A DNA stretch of 64,000 nt from positions 3,653,501 to 3,717,500 of the forward strand of contig NZ_CP053482.1 in the NCBI RefSeq assembly GCF_016772315.1, written 5' to 3'. Every line of letters starts with the position of its first letter. Position 1 is the first letter of the stretch. Both the position numbers and the translations under genes were made by a program. This DNA is from Thiothrix subterranea. GTDB taxonomy: Bacteria > Pseudomonadota > Gammaproteobacteria > Thiotrichales > Thiotrichaceae. Below, piece after piece: positions 36,840 through 45,623 of this stretch. The notes under the pieces are model-generated. The model ran no database searches, had not been told where the DNA came from, and worked only from the letters and a program-made list of their open reading frames with translations.

Positions 36840-37036
36840 AAAAGTAGGAGCACACTCCAGAAAATCGTGGAAGACTTCGACCTTGAACCAGTGGTTCAAG
36901 TGGGTGCGGCGAATGTTTTTCAGGCTTACCGTCGAGCGGTCATGCACACCAAATCATTACAACCACTCCCGGGGTAAGAAATTAGGCTCAAGGATAATAC
37001 CCATCTTCTCACGAGTCCCCCAGAGGTGCTCTTGCT
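36840..37036 (-). ncRNA. ssrS: 6S RNA
   Basis: No coding frame fits this gap, but the minus strand carries the hallmark 6S wording ACUUGAACCACUGGUUCAAGG followed by further stem sequence, and GUGUGCAUGACCGCUC for the middle arm. The closing stem pairs GAGCAC (37031-37026) with GUGCUC (36853-36848), and UACUUUUU follows as a 3' end. The length (about 197 bases) is near the 184 of E. coli. It lies directly downstream of zapA, the conserved position in gammaproteobacteria. 6S RNA binds sigma-70 RNA polymerase in stationary phase. Ends are estimates. Confidence 0.9.
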
Positions 37037-37083
37037 AGTTATACTATTACAATTATTGGGCGAGGGGAAGAATTGACAAATGC

Positions 37084-37392
37084 TCAAGCTTTGTGCTTAT
37101 CAAGCGTGGCATCCAAACGTTGCTGCATTTTTTGCAGGTGTTCCAGCGTAGCAGGGTCGGCTGCTGCATTGTGGTGGTGTTTGCCGTGCATTAATTCGTG
37201 GGCAAGATTGAGGGCAACCATGACGGCAATGCGGTCACTGCCTAAGACTTTGCCAGAATCGCGGATTTTGCGCATTTCGCGATCGACGCGGCGTGAAGAA
37301 GCAATCAAGGCATCTTGTTCACCCACGGGGCAGGCAACCATATAATCTTTGTCGAGAATGCGAATATTGACGGGTTGGATAGCTTTTTCCAT
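37084..37392 (-). CDS. zapA: Cell division protein ZapA
   Basis: A 102-residue cytosolic protein that bundles FtsZ filaments. The N-terminal beta part (VNIRILDKDYMVACPVGEQ) and the helical part (REMRKIRDSGKVLGSDRIAV) are standard ZapA, with a coiled-coil C-terminus. The ATG at 37392 matches the family start; the open frame extends further upstream but overlaps the neighbouring gene. 6S RNA follows. Confidence 0.92.
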   Translation of the reverse strand: MEKAIQPVNIRILDKDYMVACPVGEQDALIASSRRVDREMRKIRDSGKVLGSDRIAVMVALNLAHELMHGKHHHNAAADPATLEHLQKMQQRLDATLDKHKA

Positions 37393-37397
37393 GTGAT

Positions 37398-37637
37398 TTA
37401 TGCCCCGGTTGCGGTTGGTTGGGTTTTCAGGCGCTGTATCAGGGCTTCTAATTGACTGCTGGCTTTGTCGTGGCGGTTGCGCAATGCCTGACATTCTTGG
37501 GCAAGGGTTTTTTCTTGCTTTTTTAGGTCGGCATTTTCAGTCGCCAATTTTTCAATGAGGCTCAATAGACGTTCCATGCGTTGTTCGATGGCATCCAGTT
37601 GAGTTTGCAGTGTCAAGTCAGGGGCTTTTGTATTCAT
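37398..37637 (-). CDS. ZapB-like coiled-coil protein (TIGR02449 type)
   Basis: A 79-residue protein predicted to be one long coiled coil (IEQRMERLLSLIEKLATENA, LKKQEKTLAQECQALRNRH). Short proteins of this kind precede zapA in many gammaproteobacteria and are assumed to help Z-ring assembly, as ZapB does. It is five bases ahead of zapA. The divergent neighbour is ygfB. Confidence 0.8.
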   Translation of the reverse strand: MNTKAPDLTLQTQLDAIEQRMERLLSLIEKLATENADLKKQEKTLAQECQALRNRHDKASSQLEALIQRLKTQPTATGA

Positions 37638-37711
37638 ACGCTAATGGTAGTAAAGAGTGCGAAACCACGTCAATCATCTCATAATAGTGCTTTGTCAGGG
37701 AGAAGATAATT

Positions 37712-38266
37712 TTGAAGAGTGAATTACCGGATTATGTAGGCGTAGAGCGGGCGTTAGGGCGTGCCAACGTGGATTTTTCGAGTGCAGAAATTCATGGGAT
37801 GGCGTGCGGTTTATTGGTGGTTGATCAGGCAACGCCACCAGAAACGTGGTTGGCGCAGGCGTTGGAGGGCAACCCGCAGGATTTTCATGTGCAAGAAGCT
37901 CGCAGTTTGCTGAAAGACTTATTTGCTGCGACCCGCCAGCAATTAAATGATTCAGACATGGCGTTTGAATTATTTTTGCCCGAAGATGATGCCTTGGAAA
38001 CCCGTGTGGAAGCGATGCAGGATTGGTGTCAGGGCTTCAGTTTCGGGTTGGCACTGGCGGGGGTGAAAGACATGCGCACCTTGCCGGACGATTCGCGTGA
38101 ATGGGCAGAAGACGTGGTACGCATCGGCAGTTCCGGCGAGCTGGAAATGGAAGACGAGGAAGAGGGTGAAGAATCACTCGCGGAAATTATCGAGTACCTG
38201 CGCGTCGGTGTGTTGATGATGAACGAAGAACTGCAACCGATGAAAGCAGCGCCACACATTCATTGA
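37712..38266 (+). CDS. ygfB: UPF0149 protein YgfB
   Basis: A 184-residue helical protein of the UPF0149 family: FSSAEIHGMACGLLVVD, LEARVEAMQDWCQGF-like wording (ETRVEAMQDWCQGFSFGLAL) and an acidic C-terminus ending in EIIEYLRVGVLMMNEEL. Its role is not settled; in Pseudomonas it affects a beta-lactamase regulator. The start is TTG at 37712 with AGGGAGAAG upstream; no nearby ATG fits. It precedes pepP by 10 bases. Confidence 0.9.
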   Translation: MKSELPDYVGVERALGRANVDFSSAEIHGMACGLLVVDQATPPETWLAQALEGNPQDFHVQEARSLLKDLFAATRQQLNDSDMAFELFLPEDDALETRVEAMQDWCQGFSFGLALAGVKDMRTLPDDSREWAEDVVRIGSSGELEMEDEEEGEESLAEIIEYLRVGVLMMNEELQPMKAAPHIH

Positions 38267-38276
38267 GGAGACAATC

Positions 38277-39629
38277 ATGCAAAAACCGATAATTCCGAAG
38301 GAAGAGTACGCGGCACGGCGGCGGCAGTTGTTGGCGCAATTAGGTCAGGATGCGGTGGCAGTCGTGCCTTCTGGCGGCTTGAAAGTGCGCAACCGTGATG
38401 CGGAATACCCGTTTCGACAAGACAGCGATTTCCACTACTTGACGGGTTTTAACGAGCCGGAGGCAGTGGCGGTATTTGTGCCGGGGCGCGAAGAAGGCGA
38501 ATACGTGCTGTTTTGCCGTGAAAAAAACGAATTAGCGGAACGCTGGTCAGGTACTCGCGCCGGTTTAGAGGGCGCAAAACATTGGCATGGCGCGGAAGAT
38601 GCGCACCCGATTGGTGACTTAAACAAGCTGATGCCGGAATTGCTGATCGGGCGTGACCAAGTGCATTACGATTTGGGCGCAAACCCTGGGTTTGATTTGC
38701 ATCTGATTCGTTGGGTGAATCACTTGCGTGCCAGAGCGCGGGCGGGGATACGTGCGCCGCACAGCATTGTGATGTTGGATCGGATTCTGCACGAAATGCG
38801 CCTGTTTAAATCAGCGGCAGAAGTGGCGGTAATGCGTTATGCCGCGCAAACCGCTGCACGGGCGCATACACGAGCGATGCAAGTCTGTCAGCCGGGGATG
38901 TACGAGTACGAAGTCGAAGCCGAATTGTTGCACGAATTCCGGCGCATGGGCATGGAACCCGCGTATACCTCGATTGTGGGCGGCGGTAAAAATGCCTGTA
39001 TTTTGCACTACATCGAAAACCGTGAGGTGTTGCATGACGGTGATTTGCTGCTGATTGATGCGGGCGCAGAACACGAATGCTACGCCAGCGATATTACCCG
39101 CACGTTTCCGGTGAATGGCAAATTTAGCCCCGCGCAACGAGCGTTGTATCAATTGGTGCTGGATGCGCAACAAGCCGCGATTGCTGTCGCGATTCCGGGC
39201 AATACGTGGGATGACCCGCACCAAGCAGCGGTGAAGGTGTTGGCGCAAGGATTACTCGATTTGGGCATATTGAGTGGTACGCTGGAAGAGGTGTTGAAAA
39301 AGCCTGAGGTGACGAATCTTGAAGAACCCGCTCCAGAAGAGCCTTACCGCCAGTTTTACATGCACAAAACCGGGCATTGGCTGGGAATGGATGTCCACGA
39401 CGTGGGCGATTACAAGCACGGCGAGGAATGGCGCAAATTACAACCGGGCATGGTGTTGACGGTAGAGCCGGGGCTGTACATTTCCCCCGCCGATAATGTC
39501 GACCCGCAGTGGTGGAATATTGGGATTCGGATTGAGGATGATGTGCTAATTACCGCCGACGGCAACGACGTATTAAGCCGTGATGTGGTCAAGGAAATCG
39601 CGGCTATTGAAGCATTGATGGCAGGTTAA
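38277..39629 (+). CDS. pepP: Xaa-Pro aminopeptidase
   Basis: A 450-residue cytosolic metallopeptidase removing N-terminal residues before proline. The N-terminal AMP_N domain has YPFRQDSDFHYLTGFNEPEA, and the pita-bread domain has the metal ligands in LIDAGAEHECYASDITRTF, HKTGHWLGMDVHD, VEPGLYI and IRIEDDVLI. GAGGAG-like sequence precedes the ATG. Normally ubiH follows directly; here a 4.7-kb block of unrelated minus-strand genes is wedged in, starting at its stop codon. Confidence 0.95.
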   Translation: MQKPIIPKEEYAARRRQLLAQLGQDAVAVVPSGGLKVRNRDAEYPFRQDSDFHYLTGFNEPEAVAVFVPGREEGEYVLFCREKNELAERWSGTRAGLEGAKHWHGAEDAHPIGDLNKLMPELLIGRDQVHYDLGANPGFDLHLIRWVNHLRARARAGIRAPHSIVMLDRILHEMRLFKSAAEVAVMRYAAQTAARAHTRAMQVCQPGMYEYEVEAELLHEFRRMGMEPAYTSIVGGGKNACILHYIENREVLHDGDLLLIDAGAEHECYASDITRTFPVNGKFSPAQRALYQLVLDAQQAAIAVAIPGNTWDDPHQAAVKVLAQGLLDLGILSGTLEEVLKKPEVTNLEEPAPEEPYRQFYMHKTGHWLGMDVHDVGDYKHGEEWRKLQPGMVLTVEPGLYISPADNVDPQWWNIGIRIEDDVLITADGNDVLSRDVVKEIAAIEALMAG

Positions 39630-41014
39630 GCGCTTGTCAGCAATTGTTCCAAGTGATTGACCAGATAAAAAGGAATGTTAAACAATTGGAAGGGGCGGGT
39701 TTGCTGGATGAGTTTGGCTTCCAGCTTATCCACCGATGGTTTGGCGGAACTGATGCGGATGGCGCGGTTGGCCTGCTTTTTGATGACGAATGTGTGCAGG
39801 GATTTGATCGTACCGGAGCTGCCTGCTTTGACTTCCACGGGAATAATTTCATTACCCACGGTAAACAGAAAGTCGATTTCGGCTTGCCCTTCTGCTTTGG
39901 GGGGCTGCCAGTAATACAGTTCGGGGTTGACGTAAGCGGGTTTGGCGTAGAGCAATTGTTGCCCAACGAATTGCTCAGCCAATAAACCACGATTCGTTAA
40001 TTCTAGCGGAGCGTGCATGATGTTTTGGGCGGGAATGTTTTGTGCCGCCAGCAGTAGCCCAATGTCAAGAAACAAGAATTTGCTGATACGGATTTTGGTT
40101 TCTGCCCCCAAAGGGACAGCCTCTGCATGGCTGTGTAAAACGCGGTAAAACAAACGTGCTGCTTGAAAGTGTTCAATTGCCGTATTCAATTGGCGGTTGT
40201 CACCACTGGATTGTTGGGCGATTTCTTGCGCTTGTTTGTGGGAAAATTGTTGCCCTATTTGCCCTAAAATCCCATTGAACAGTGCATTGAGGGTCAGAGC
40301 GGATTGGGAACCGCGATATTTGGCGAAATCATCCCGATAAGTTTGCAGCAACGCCGTTTGGTATTTGAGGATGTCGGCATGGTTAAAGTGCGTGTCTAGC
40401 CCAAGTTGAATGCAGTGAGGCATTCCGCCTGTCAGGGTGTAGCGGCGTACCAAACCCAACAGTTTTTCGTGCAAACTGTCGGGAATCAGGTGCATATTGG
40501 CGGTAGTCAGCATGTCAAGAGCGCGACATTCTTTGTCTGCTCCGATGGCTTGCAGGAATTCGTCAAAGCGTAATGCCCCCATGAAATAGGGTTCGATGCG
40601 TCCGACAGGGCTAGGCAGTTGGTAGTTGTTTAACACCTGATCAAGCAATGAACCCGTGAGGATGACCGCCAGTTGTGGCATGTCTTCCCAGAAGTAGCGC
40701 AGGCAGGAATAGGCGGCAGGGGTTGCTTGGGCTTCATCCAGAAACAGGATGAGCGGTTTTTCGGGGGCGATGGTTTCACCCGTGATTAACGAAAAGTTGA
40801 ACAGTAACTCGTCCAGTTGGTAGCGACGAAACAGAGCATCCAGCTCCGTATGGCGTTCCAGATTGATTTCGATAACATTAACGCCCAGTTGTTTACCCGC
40901 CATGCGCACGGCGGTGGTTTTGCCCACTTGACGTGCGCCACGGATAACCAGCGGTTTGCGTTGGGGTTGTTGATACCACTGAATAATGTCGGTGACAGCT
41001 TGGCGGTTGAACAT
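39626..41014 (-). CDS. AAA ATPase with DUF4143 domain
   Basis: A 462-residue ATPase of the archaeal/bacterial AAA_14 plus DUF4143 group. Walker A is GARQVGKT at 26-33, Walker B is FLDEAQ at 91-96, and the sensor segment is ILTGSLLDQVLNN. The C-terminal DUF4143 part resembles a PD-(D/E)xK nuclease fold (AEIDFLFTVGNEIIPVEVKAG). Proteins of this kind are widespread, often mobile and of unknown role. Its stop codon overlaps the pepP stop tail to tail. Confidence 0.82.
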   Translation of the reverse strand: MFNRQAVTDIIQWYQQPQRKPLVIRGARQVGKTTAVRMAGKQLGVNVIEINLERHTELDALFRRYQLDELLFNFSLITGETIAPEKPLILFLDEAQATPAAYSCLRYFWEDMPQLAVILTGSLLDQVLNNYQLPSPVGRIEPYFMGALRFDEFLQAIGADKECRALDMLTTANMHLIPDSLHEKLLGLVRRYTLTGGMPHCIQLGLDTHFNHADILKYQTALLQTYRDDFAKYRGSQSALTLNALFNGILGQIGQQFSHKQAQEIAQQSSGDNRQLNTAIEHFQAARLFYRVLHSHAEAVPLGAETKIRISKFLFLDIGLLLAAQNIPAQNIMHAPLELTNRGLLAEQFVGQQLLYAKPAYVNPELYYWQPPKAEGQAEIDFLFTVGNEIIPVEVKAGSSGTIKSLHTFVIKKQANRAIRISSAKPSVDKLEAKLIQQTRPFQLFNIPFYLVNHLEQLLTSA

Positions 41015-41078
41015 GGTTGTGGCACGGCTTTATTGCATCAATTGCATTAAAGTGTACTATTTTGAGGTTTGTTTTGCA

Positions 41079-42223
41079 TTAAAGTGGATGATTTTCCTGT
41101 AATAGCCAGGTTTTCACCGGCGTTCCGATGGTGTTCTCACCCCCGATCCACGCTTCAGACGTGAGAATAACCCCCGGCTTTTGCATTTGTGCGCCAAAGT
41201 GTTCCAGTGCGCGGGTTTCTCGCTGGCGGGTTTTGTCCTCTTCCAGCGTATAGCAAACCTGATACAGCGTTTCACCGTCGAAAAAATCCACTTCGTAAGT
41301 ATCACGCAAGTAACTGACGTGCCGTGTGCGTTGATTCAAGGTAATGCACACCAGATTTTCCAAGGCTTGCCCAAGATTACGGCTCGGCTTGGTCGCGGTT
41401 TGCAGGAAGCCGTTATCGAGAGCGTACAGTTTTTTCTGGGATTTGATGCGTTCTTTGGGTTTGTAATGAAAACGGTCAATGCGTTTGAGTAGAAAGGTTT
41501 CTTCAAAATAGCCCAGATAATCGCGGATGGTTTTATCGCTGATACCAAACGTTTGGCTGAGGGTGGTGTAATTCACTTCGCGAGTAGCATTCGTCATCAG
41601 GTAGTAAAACAGGTGTTCCAAGGTGGTGGCGTTGCGTATTTGGTGGCGAGGCACAATGTCTTGGTAGAGAATATTTTGCGCATAACTGAGTAACAGGGCT
41701 TGCCGAATCGCTGGAGTGGGTGCGGTGAACACTTCGTAAAACCCCCCCCATTGCAAATAGGCGTCGAAAGCACGGTTGATGTCGATGCGGTATTTGCTCA
41801 GGCTCAAGGCATCGGCGTGGTCAATACCGAGGTAATTCAAATATTCGTGAAATGAAAACGTATCCAGATGAATATTGAGGCTACGCCCGCTTAACAGTGT
41901 GTTCAAATCGTTGGAAAGCAGCGAAGAATTCGAGCCAGTTAGGATAAATTTTATGTGGGTATTTGCGTATTTGCTTTTCACAAATACTTGCCAGTTGGTG
42001 AAAAACTGTACTTCGCCAAGGAAGACGTAGACTTTTCCCTGTGGGTTGGTCAATTGCAGGTAGGTGTCATACAAGGTGTTTAAGTAAGCCGTATGGTGGC
42101 GGTGTTCAATAAACCAGGGCTGTTCAAGGTTGCGCGTTGGGTGCGAGGCGCTGCCGTGTAGGTTTCGCCGTACCAATGGGGGTTTTGTTCGCTGAGAATG
42201 GCTTTTATGGTGTCTGTATTCAT
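41079..42223 (-). pseudogene. Broken AAA ATPase (DUF4143 type), P-loop deleted
   Basis: The first codons from the ATG at 42223 give MNTDTIKAILSEQNPHWYGE, the usual start of this ATPase family. The frame then runs into a stop, and the homology resumes in another frame at NLEQPWFIEHRHHTAYLN. The piece that should carry Walker A is missing, and Walker B reads VFLGEVQ instead of FLDEIQ. The remaining 365-codon frame (41079-42176) keeps the TGSNSSLLS sensor and the DUF4143 domain. It therefore looks inactivated by an internal deletion with frameshift. A truncated product could still be made from an internal start. Confidence 0.75.
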
Positions 42224-42225
42224 GA

Positions 42226-42273
42226 AAAACAGCCTACTATCAGAAAGTATATTTCTGAATAGTAGGCTGTTTT
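42226..42273 (-). terminator. Long hairpin terminator of the metallopeptidase gene
   Basis: Arms of about 20 bases (42226-42246 and 42252-42273) pair with one bulge, and on the minus strand the stem is followed by TTTTT. It lies 27 bases after the peptidase stop and directly against the start of the broken ATPase gene. Confidence 0.75.
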
Positions 42274-42299
42274 AGCATAATAGCCAATCTAAAACCGGA

Positions 42300-44159
42300 T
42301 TAATCCACATCAAATGGGAAGTGTGCGTGTTTACCCGCCACACCCATCAGGTGCTCACCCAAGTTGCAGCGATTACGGATGAGGACATTTGCGCCGCTGG
42401 ATAAGCGTGTCACTTTGAAGGGCAGGGCGACTTGACCGCTAGGCAACTTACCATCCGCCCGTACCAGTCCGTCACGGAATGCCCGCAGTGATTGGCGGTG
42501 AGTTTTAACGAAACGCTGTTTTGCCATATTGACGGCACGCACGCCAGCAGGTTCAGGGGGTGTGGCTCCTTCGCCAGTGCCTTCTTCAGGGTAAATCCAC
42601 AAATCCGGGTCGGTGGTGAGTTGGATGTCATTCCAGTTTTCGTCCATGACCAATGTGCCTCCCTTGTAAATTGACACCATGCCCATAGCAATTTCGCCAT
42701 TCGGGGTGATGTAGCAGGATTCGTACTGCATTTCATAGGTGTAATACAGGTAACGTTCGGTCACGGTTTTGCTACCAGTGCCGCGTTGTTCCTTCGCCGC
42801 GTCGATGGTACGGGTGACGGTGCTAATGCGGGGGGCGAGAATGCGTGCGCCTTCACTCATGGGGATGCGCAGCGCATCGGCGTTTTCATACACGGCTTTC
42901 ATTAGCGCGGTATTGCCGGTATGGAAAGCTTCCTCGAAGCGCGTACCAATGCCGGGGGCGTTGATGTCGATTTCTTCCTGCCACATCATGCGGCGTTGGA
43001 ATACTTCTTTAGCCAGTTCACGCGGGTGTGGGTCATCCGGGAACAGACGAGCATCGGCGTTGTACAGCACCCGTGCCAAGGTCAGCAGCGTCACGCCAGT
43101 CGGGGGAATGTCTTGCAACGCCCGTAACATCATGCCTTTGACGCGGGTGCTGGCAGAGACGATGGCCTCGAAAAAGGCGTCGAAATCACTGCGATTAGCG
43201 GATTCGGTGTAATAGTCCTCGAATGCCGGATCTTGTTGCTGAATCGTCATCTGGCGCATTGAATGCATTTGCGCTTGGGGTTTGTGCGTGGCGGGTGCAT
43301 TTTCCAAGGTGGCTTTTACCGTAGGAGTCAGCGCTTCTGCTACCAAGGTGGCGAGAATCTCGTAAATGGCAGCCGTCCACACCGTGGAGCGATCATGAAT
43401 TTCAAACGGTGCCATGTCATAGCTGGGACCATTCAGGGCAGAGCGCAGGAAGGGGAAACTGACGCCCCACAAGCCGATACCGAATTCTTCTGCCAAGCCG
43501 CTGGCAAGGCTGGGGTTCATCATGTCGCCGCCGGATTCGCGGAATAATTGTTCTACCACCGGTTTGTGACTGAGCGCGGTAAACATCGCCATTAAATCGC
43601 CGACGGATTCGTGTAACGCACCGGTATCGACTTCTTCCGAATACACATACAAGGGGCGGAAGGAATCGAGGATGGCGTGACCCAATTCATGGGACACGAT
43701 GTCGTGGGATAAGCATGTCCACACCGGGGCGCGGCGGAATGGGGAGGTGAACGACCCAAAATTGAGTGACGGTGACATCGGGTCGTAAAACGCATTCGCA
43801 TCGCTGAAAGCATGGGGGCGCAACACCAAGGGAGCGCCGTGTTTCCACTTCATTTCGCGCCCAATGGCTGCCTCTACTAAGTCCAGCGAGTAAGCGGCGA
43901 CGGCGAAGGTGTTGACTTGGTGGAACTGTGGGTTGTCAATGAAATTGCCTTTTCTATTGAGTGCGGCAAAGGAGAGATCGGCATTTGCCCAATCTAACCC
44001 TTGATACAGCGGCATGTCATACAGGTCGTTATCGCGGATGGTAAATTTGCTCGATCCCATGCCCGCGAGAAAATCGCTGTCAATGGGGAATTCGTAGTCT
44101 TGGTACAAATCAGGCAGGGATGGGTCTTGCAGTAACATACCCATAGGTTTGGTGGTCAT
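42300..44159 (-). CDS. Large gluzincin-type metallopeptidase
   Basis: A 619-residue protein with HELGH at 157-161 (DIVSHELGHAILDSF) and a downstream glutamate E184 in GALHESVGDLMAMF, the zinc-site pattern of gluzincin (M4/M36-like) peptidases. No signal peptide or propeptide is visible, so it seems cytosolic, unusual for thermolysin relatives. The C-terminal 350 residues have no family I recognise. AGAGGAAG precedes the ATG. It is the last gene of the block that separates pepP from ubiH. Target unknown. Confidence 0.72.
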   Translation of the reverse strand: MTTKPMGMLLQDPSLPDLYQDYEFPIDSDFLAGMGSSKFTIRDNDLYDMPLYQGLDWANADLSFAALNRKGNFIDNPQFHQVNTFAVAAYSLDLVEAAIGREMKWKHGAPLVLRPHAFSDANAFYDPMSPSLNFGSFTSPFRRAPVWTCLSHDIVSHELGHAILDSFRPLYVYSEEVDTGALHESVGDLMAMFTALSHKPVVEQLFRESGGDMMNPSLASGLAEEFGIGLWGVSFPFLRSALNGPSYDMAPFEIHDRSTVWTAAIYEILATLVAEALTPTVKATLENAPATHKPQAQMHSMRQMTIQQQDPAFEDYYTESANRSDFDAFFEAIVSASTRVKGMMLRALQDIPPTGVTLLTLARVLYNADARLFPDDPHPRELAKEVFQRRMMWQEEIDINAPGIGTRFEEAFHTGNTALMKAVYENADALRIPMSEGARILAPRISTVTRTIDAAKEQRGTGSKTVTERYLYYTYEMQYESCYITPNGEIAMGMVSIYKGGTLVMDENWNDIQLTTDPDLWIYPEEGTGEGATPPEPAGVRAVNMAKQRFVKTHRQSLRAFRDGLVRADGKLPSGQVALPFKVTRLSSGANVLIRNRCNLGEHLMGVAGKHAHFPFDVD

Positions 44160-44408
44160 GGTGTGCTTCCTCTCGCTCTTTAGGTTGATTACGTGATGGC
44201 GTTACAAACTGGAGCTTACGTATCCACACGTAAGTCAGTAATCACTTGAACAAGGTATTTTTCCGCAGCCCCTCTGCCGGGATATGAGAGCTTATCGTGT
44301 TGCCTCTTTGCTTAGAGTATAGGTGGTTTTGGGTAAGTTGGGGGTTGCTTGACAGCGTGTCTGCTTTGTTCAAGGATGGCAGTACGATTTCAGCCAGTGA
44401 GCAGCACC

Positions 44409-45623
44409 ATGTTTGATATTTTGATCGTCGGCGGCGGGATGGTAGGGGCAAGTTTAGCCGTGGCACTTCAGCCCCTCAAGTTAACAATCGGTTTGATCGA
44501 AGCCTTTCCTTTTGGGGCGGCAGAACAGCCCAGTTACGACGACCGTTCGATTGCGCTGGCGTATGGTTCGAGCCGCTTGTATCAGGGAATGGGCTTGTGG
44601 AATAAGCTGCATTCGGGGGTGGAAGCGATTCAGCACATCCATATTTCGGATCGCGGGCATTTTGGCGCAACCCGTTTGTCAGCGGCGCAAGCGCGTGTGC
44701 CTGCCTTGGGTTATGTAGTGGAAAGTCGGGTATTGGGGCGCTTGCTGTACGACGAATTGGCGACGAGTGAAATCGCGCAATACGTTCCCGCCAGTGTGTT
44801 TGCGGTGGAACAGGATGCAGATGGCGTGACGGTGCGTATCGAGCGCGATGGCGTGGTGGATGCGTTGCGAACCCGTTTGCTGGTGGTGTCGGATGGGGTG
44901 AATTCTAACGTGCGCGAGATGCTGGGCATTGCGGTGACGCGGCGTGAATACCAGCAGACGGCGGTCATTGCGAATGTCACCACGGCAGAACCGCATCGCC
45001 ACACCGCTTACGAACGTTTTACCCCGCATGGCCCGCTGGCATTGTTGCCGTTGACGCAAGGGCGCTATTCGCTGGTGTGGACACACGATGATGCGGATGT
45101 GGCGGCTACGATGGCATTGGATGACGCAGCATTCTTGCGCAAACTCCAGGCGGAATTTGGTTATCGGCAGGGCGAATTTGTCAGGGTAGGGCAGCGCTCT
45201 GCTTACCCGTTGGTGTTGCAGAAATCGGTGTGCGAAGTGGCAGGGCGGGCGGTGTTGATTGGTAATGCCTCCCACGCGCTGCATCCGGTGGCGGGGCAGG
45301 GCTTGAATCTTGGCTTGCGCGATGTGGCAACCTTGGCGGATTTGCTGGCAGAGGCGGCGCAAACGGGTGCAGACCCCGGCAATGCGGCGTTGCTGAGTGC
45401 GTATGAGCAGCGGCGGCAGCCGGATTACGCGGCGGTCGTGCGCTATACCGATACACTGGTGCGGGTGTTTTCTAACGATTTTGCGCCGTTGGGTCATGCG
45501 CGTGCCGGGGGCTTGTTGGCGGTGGATCGGATACCGGCGTTGCGGCAGTGGATTACGCGCCAAAGCATGGGCTTGAATCATCAGCAAGCGCGGTTATCGC
45601 GGGGTTTAGGGTTGCGGGTATGA
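44409..45623 (+). CDS. ubiH: Ubiquinone biosynthesis FAD monooxygenase UbiH
   Basis: A 404-residue flavin monooxygenase. The FAD-binding start is MFDILIVGGGMVGASLA, DG in LLVVSDGVNSNVR and the signature GNASHALHPVAGQGLNLGLRD are all present. It hydroxylates the ubiquinone ring precursor. UbiH, UbiI and UbiF are similar, but the ygfB-pepP-ubiH order of relatives favours UbiH. The ATG at 44409 matches the family start. It overlaps the next gene by four bases. Confidence 0.88.
   Translation: MFDILIVGGGMVGASLAVALQPLKLTIGLIEAFPFGAAEQPSYDDRSIALAYGSSRLYQGMGLWNKLHSGVEAIQHIHISDRGHFGATRLSAAQARVPALGYVVESRVLGRLLYDELATSEIAQYVPASVFAVEQDADGVTVRIERDGVVDALRTRLLVVSDGVNSNVREMLGIAVTRREYQQTAVIANVTTAEPHRHTAYERFTPHGPLALLPLTQGRYSLVWTHDDADVAATMALDDAAFLRKLQAEFGYRQGEFVRVGQRSAYPLVLQKSVCEVAGRAVLIGNASHALHPVAGQGLNLGLRDVATLADLLAEAAQTGADPGNAALLSAYEQRRQPDYAAVVRYTDTLVRVFSNDFAPLGHARAGGLLAVDRIPALRQWITRQSMGLNHQQARLSRGLGLRV

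Noticed and set aside
42226-42273. Long inverted repeat considered as a miniature transposon
   Set aside because: Position right after a stop codon and a T run on the minus strand fit a terminator; no target duplication or second copy was seen.
44679-45587. 302-codon open frame opposite ubiH
   Set aside because: Arg/His/Gln-rich antisense sequence with no family features; ubiH on the other strand is certain.
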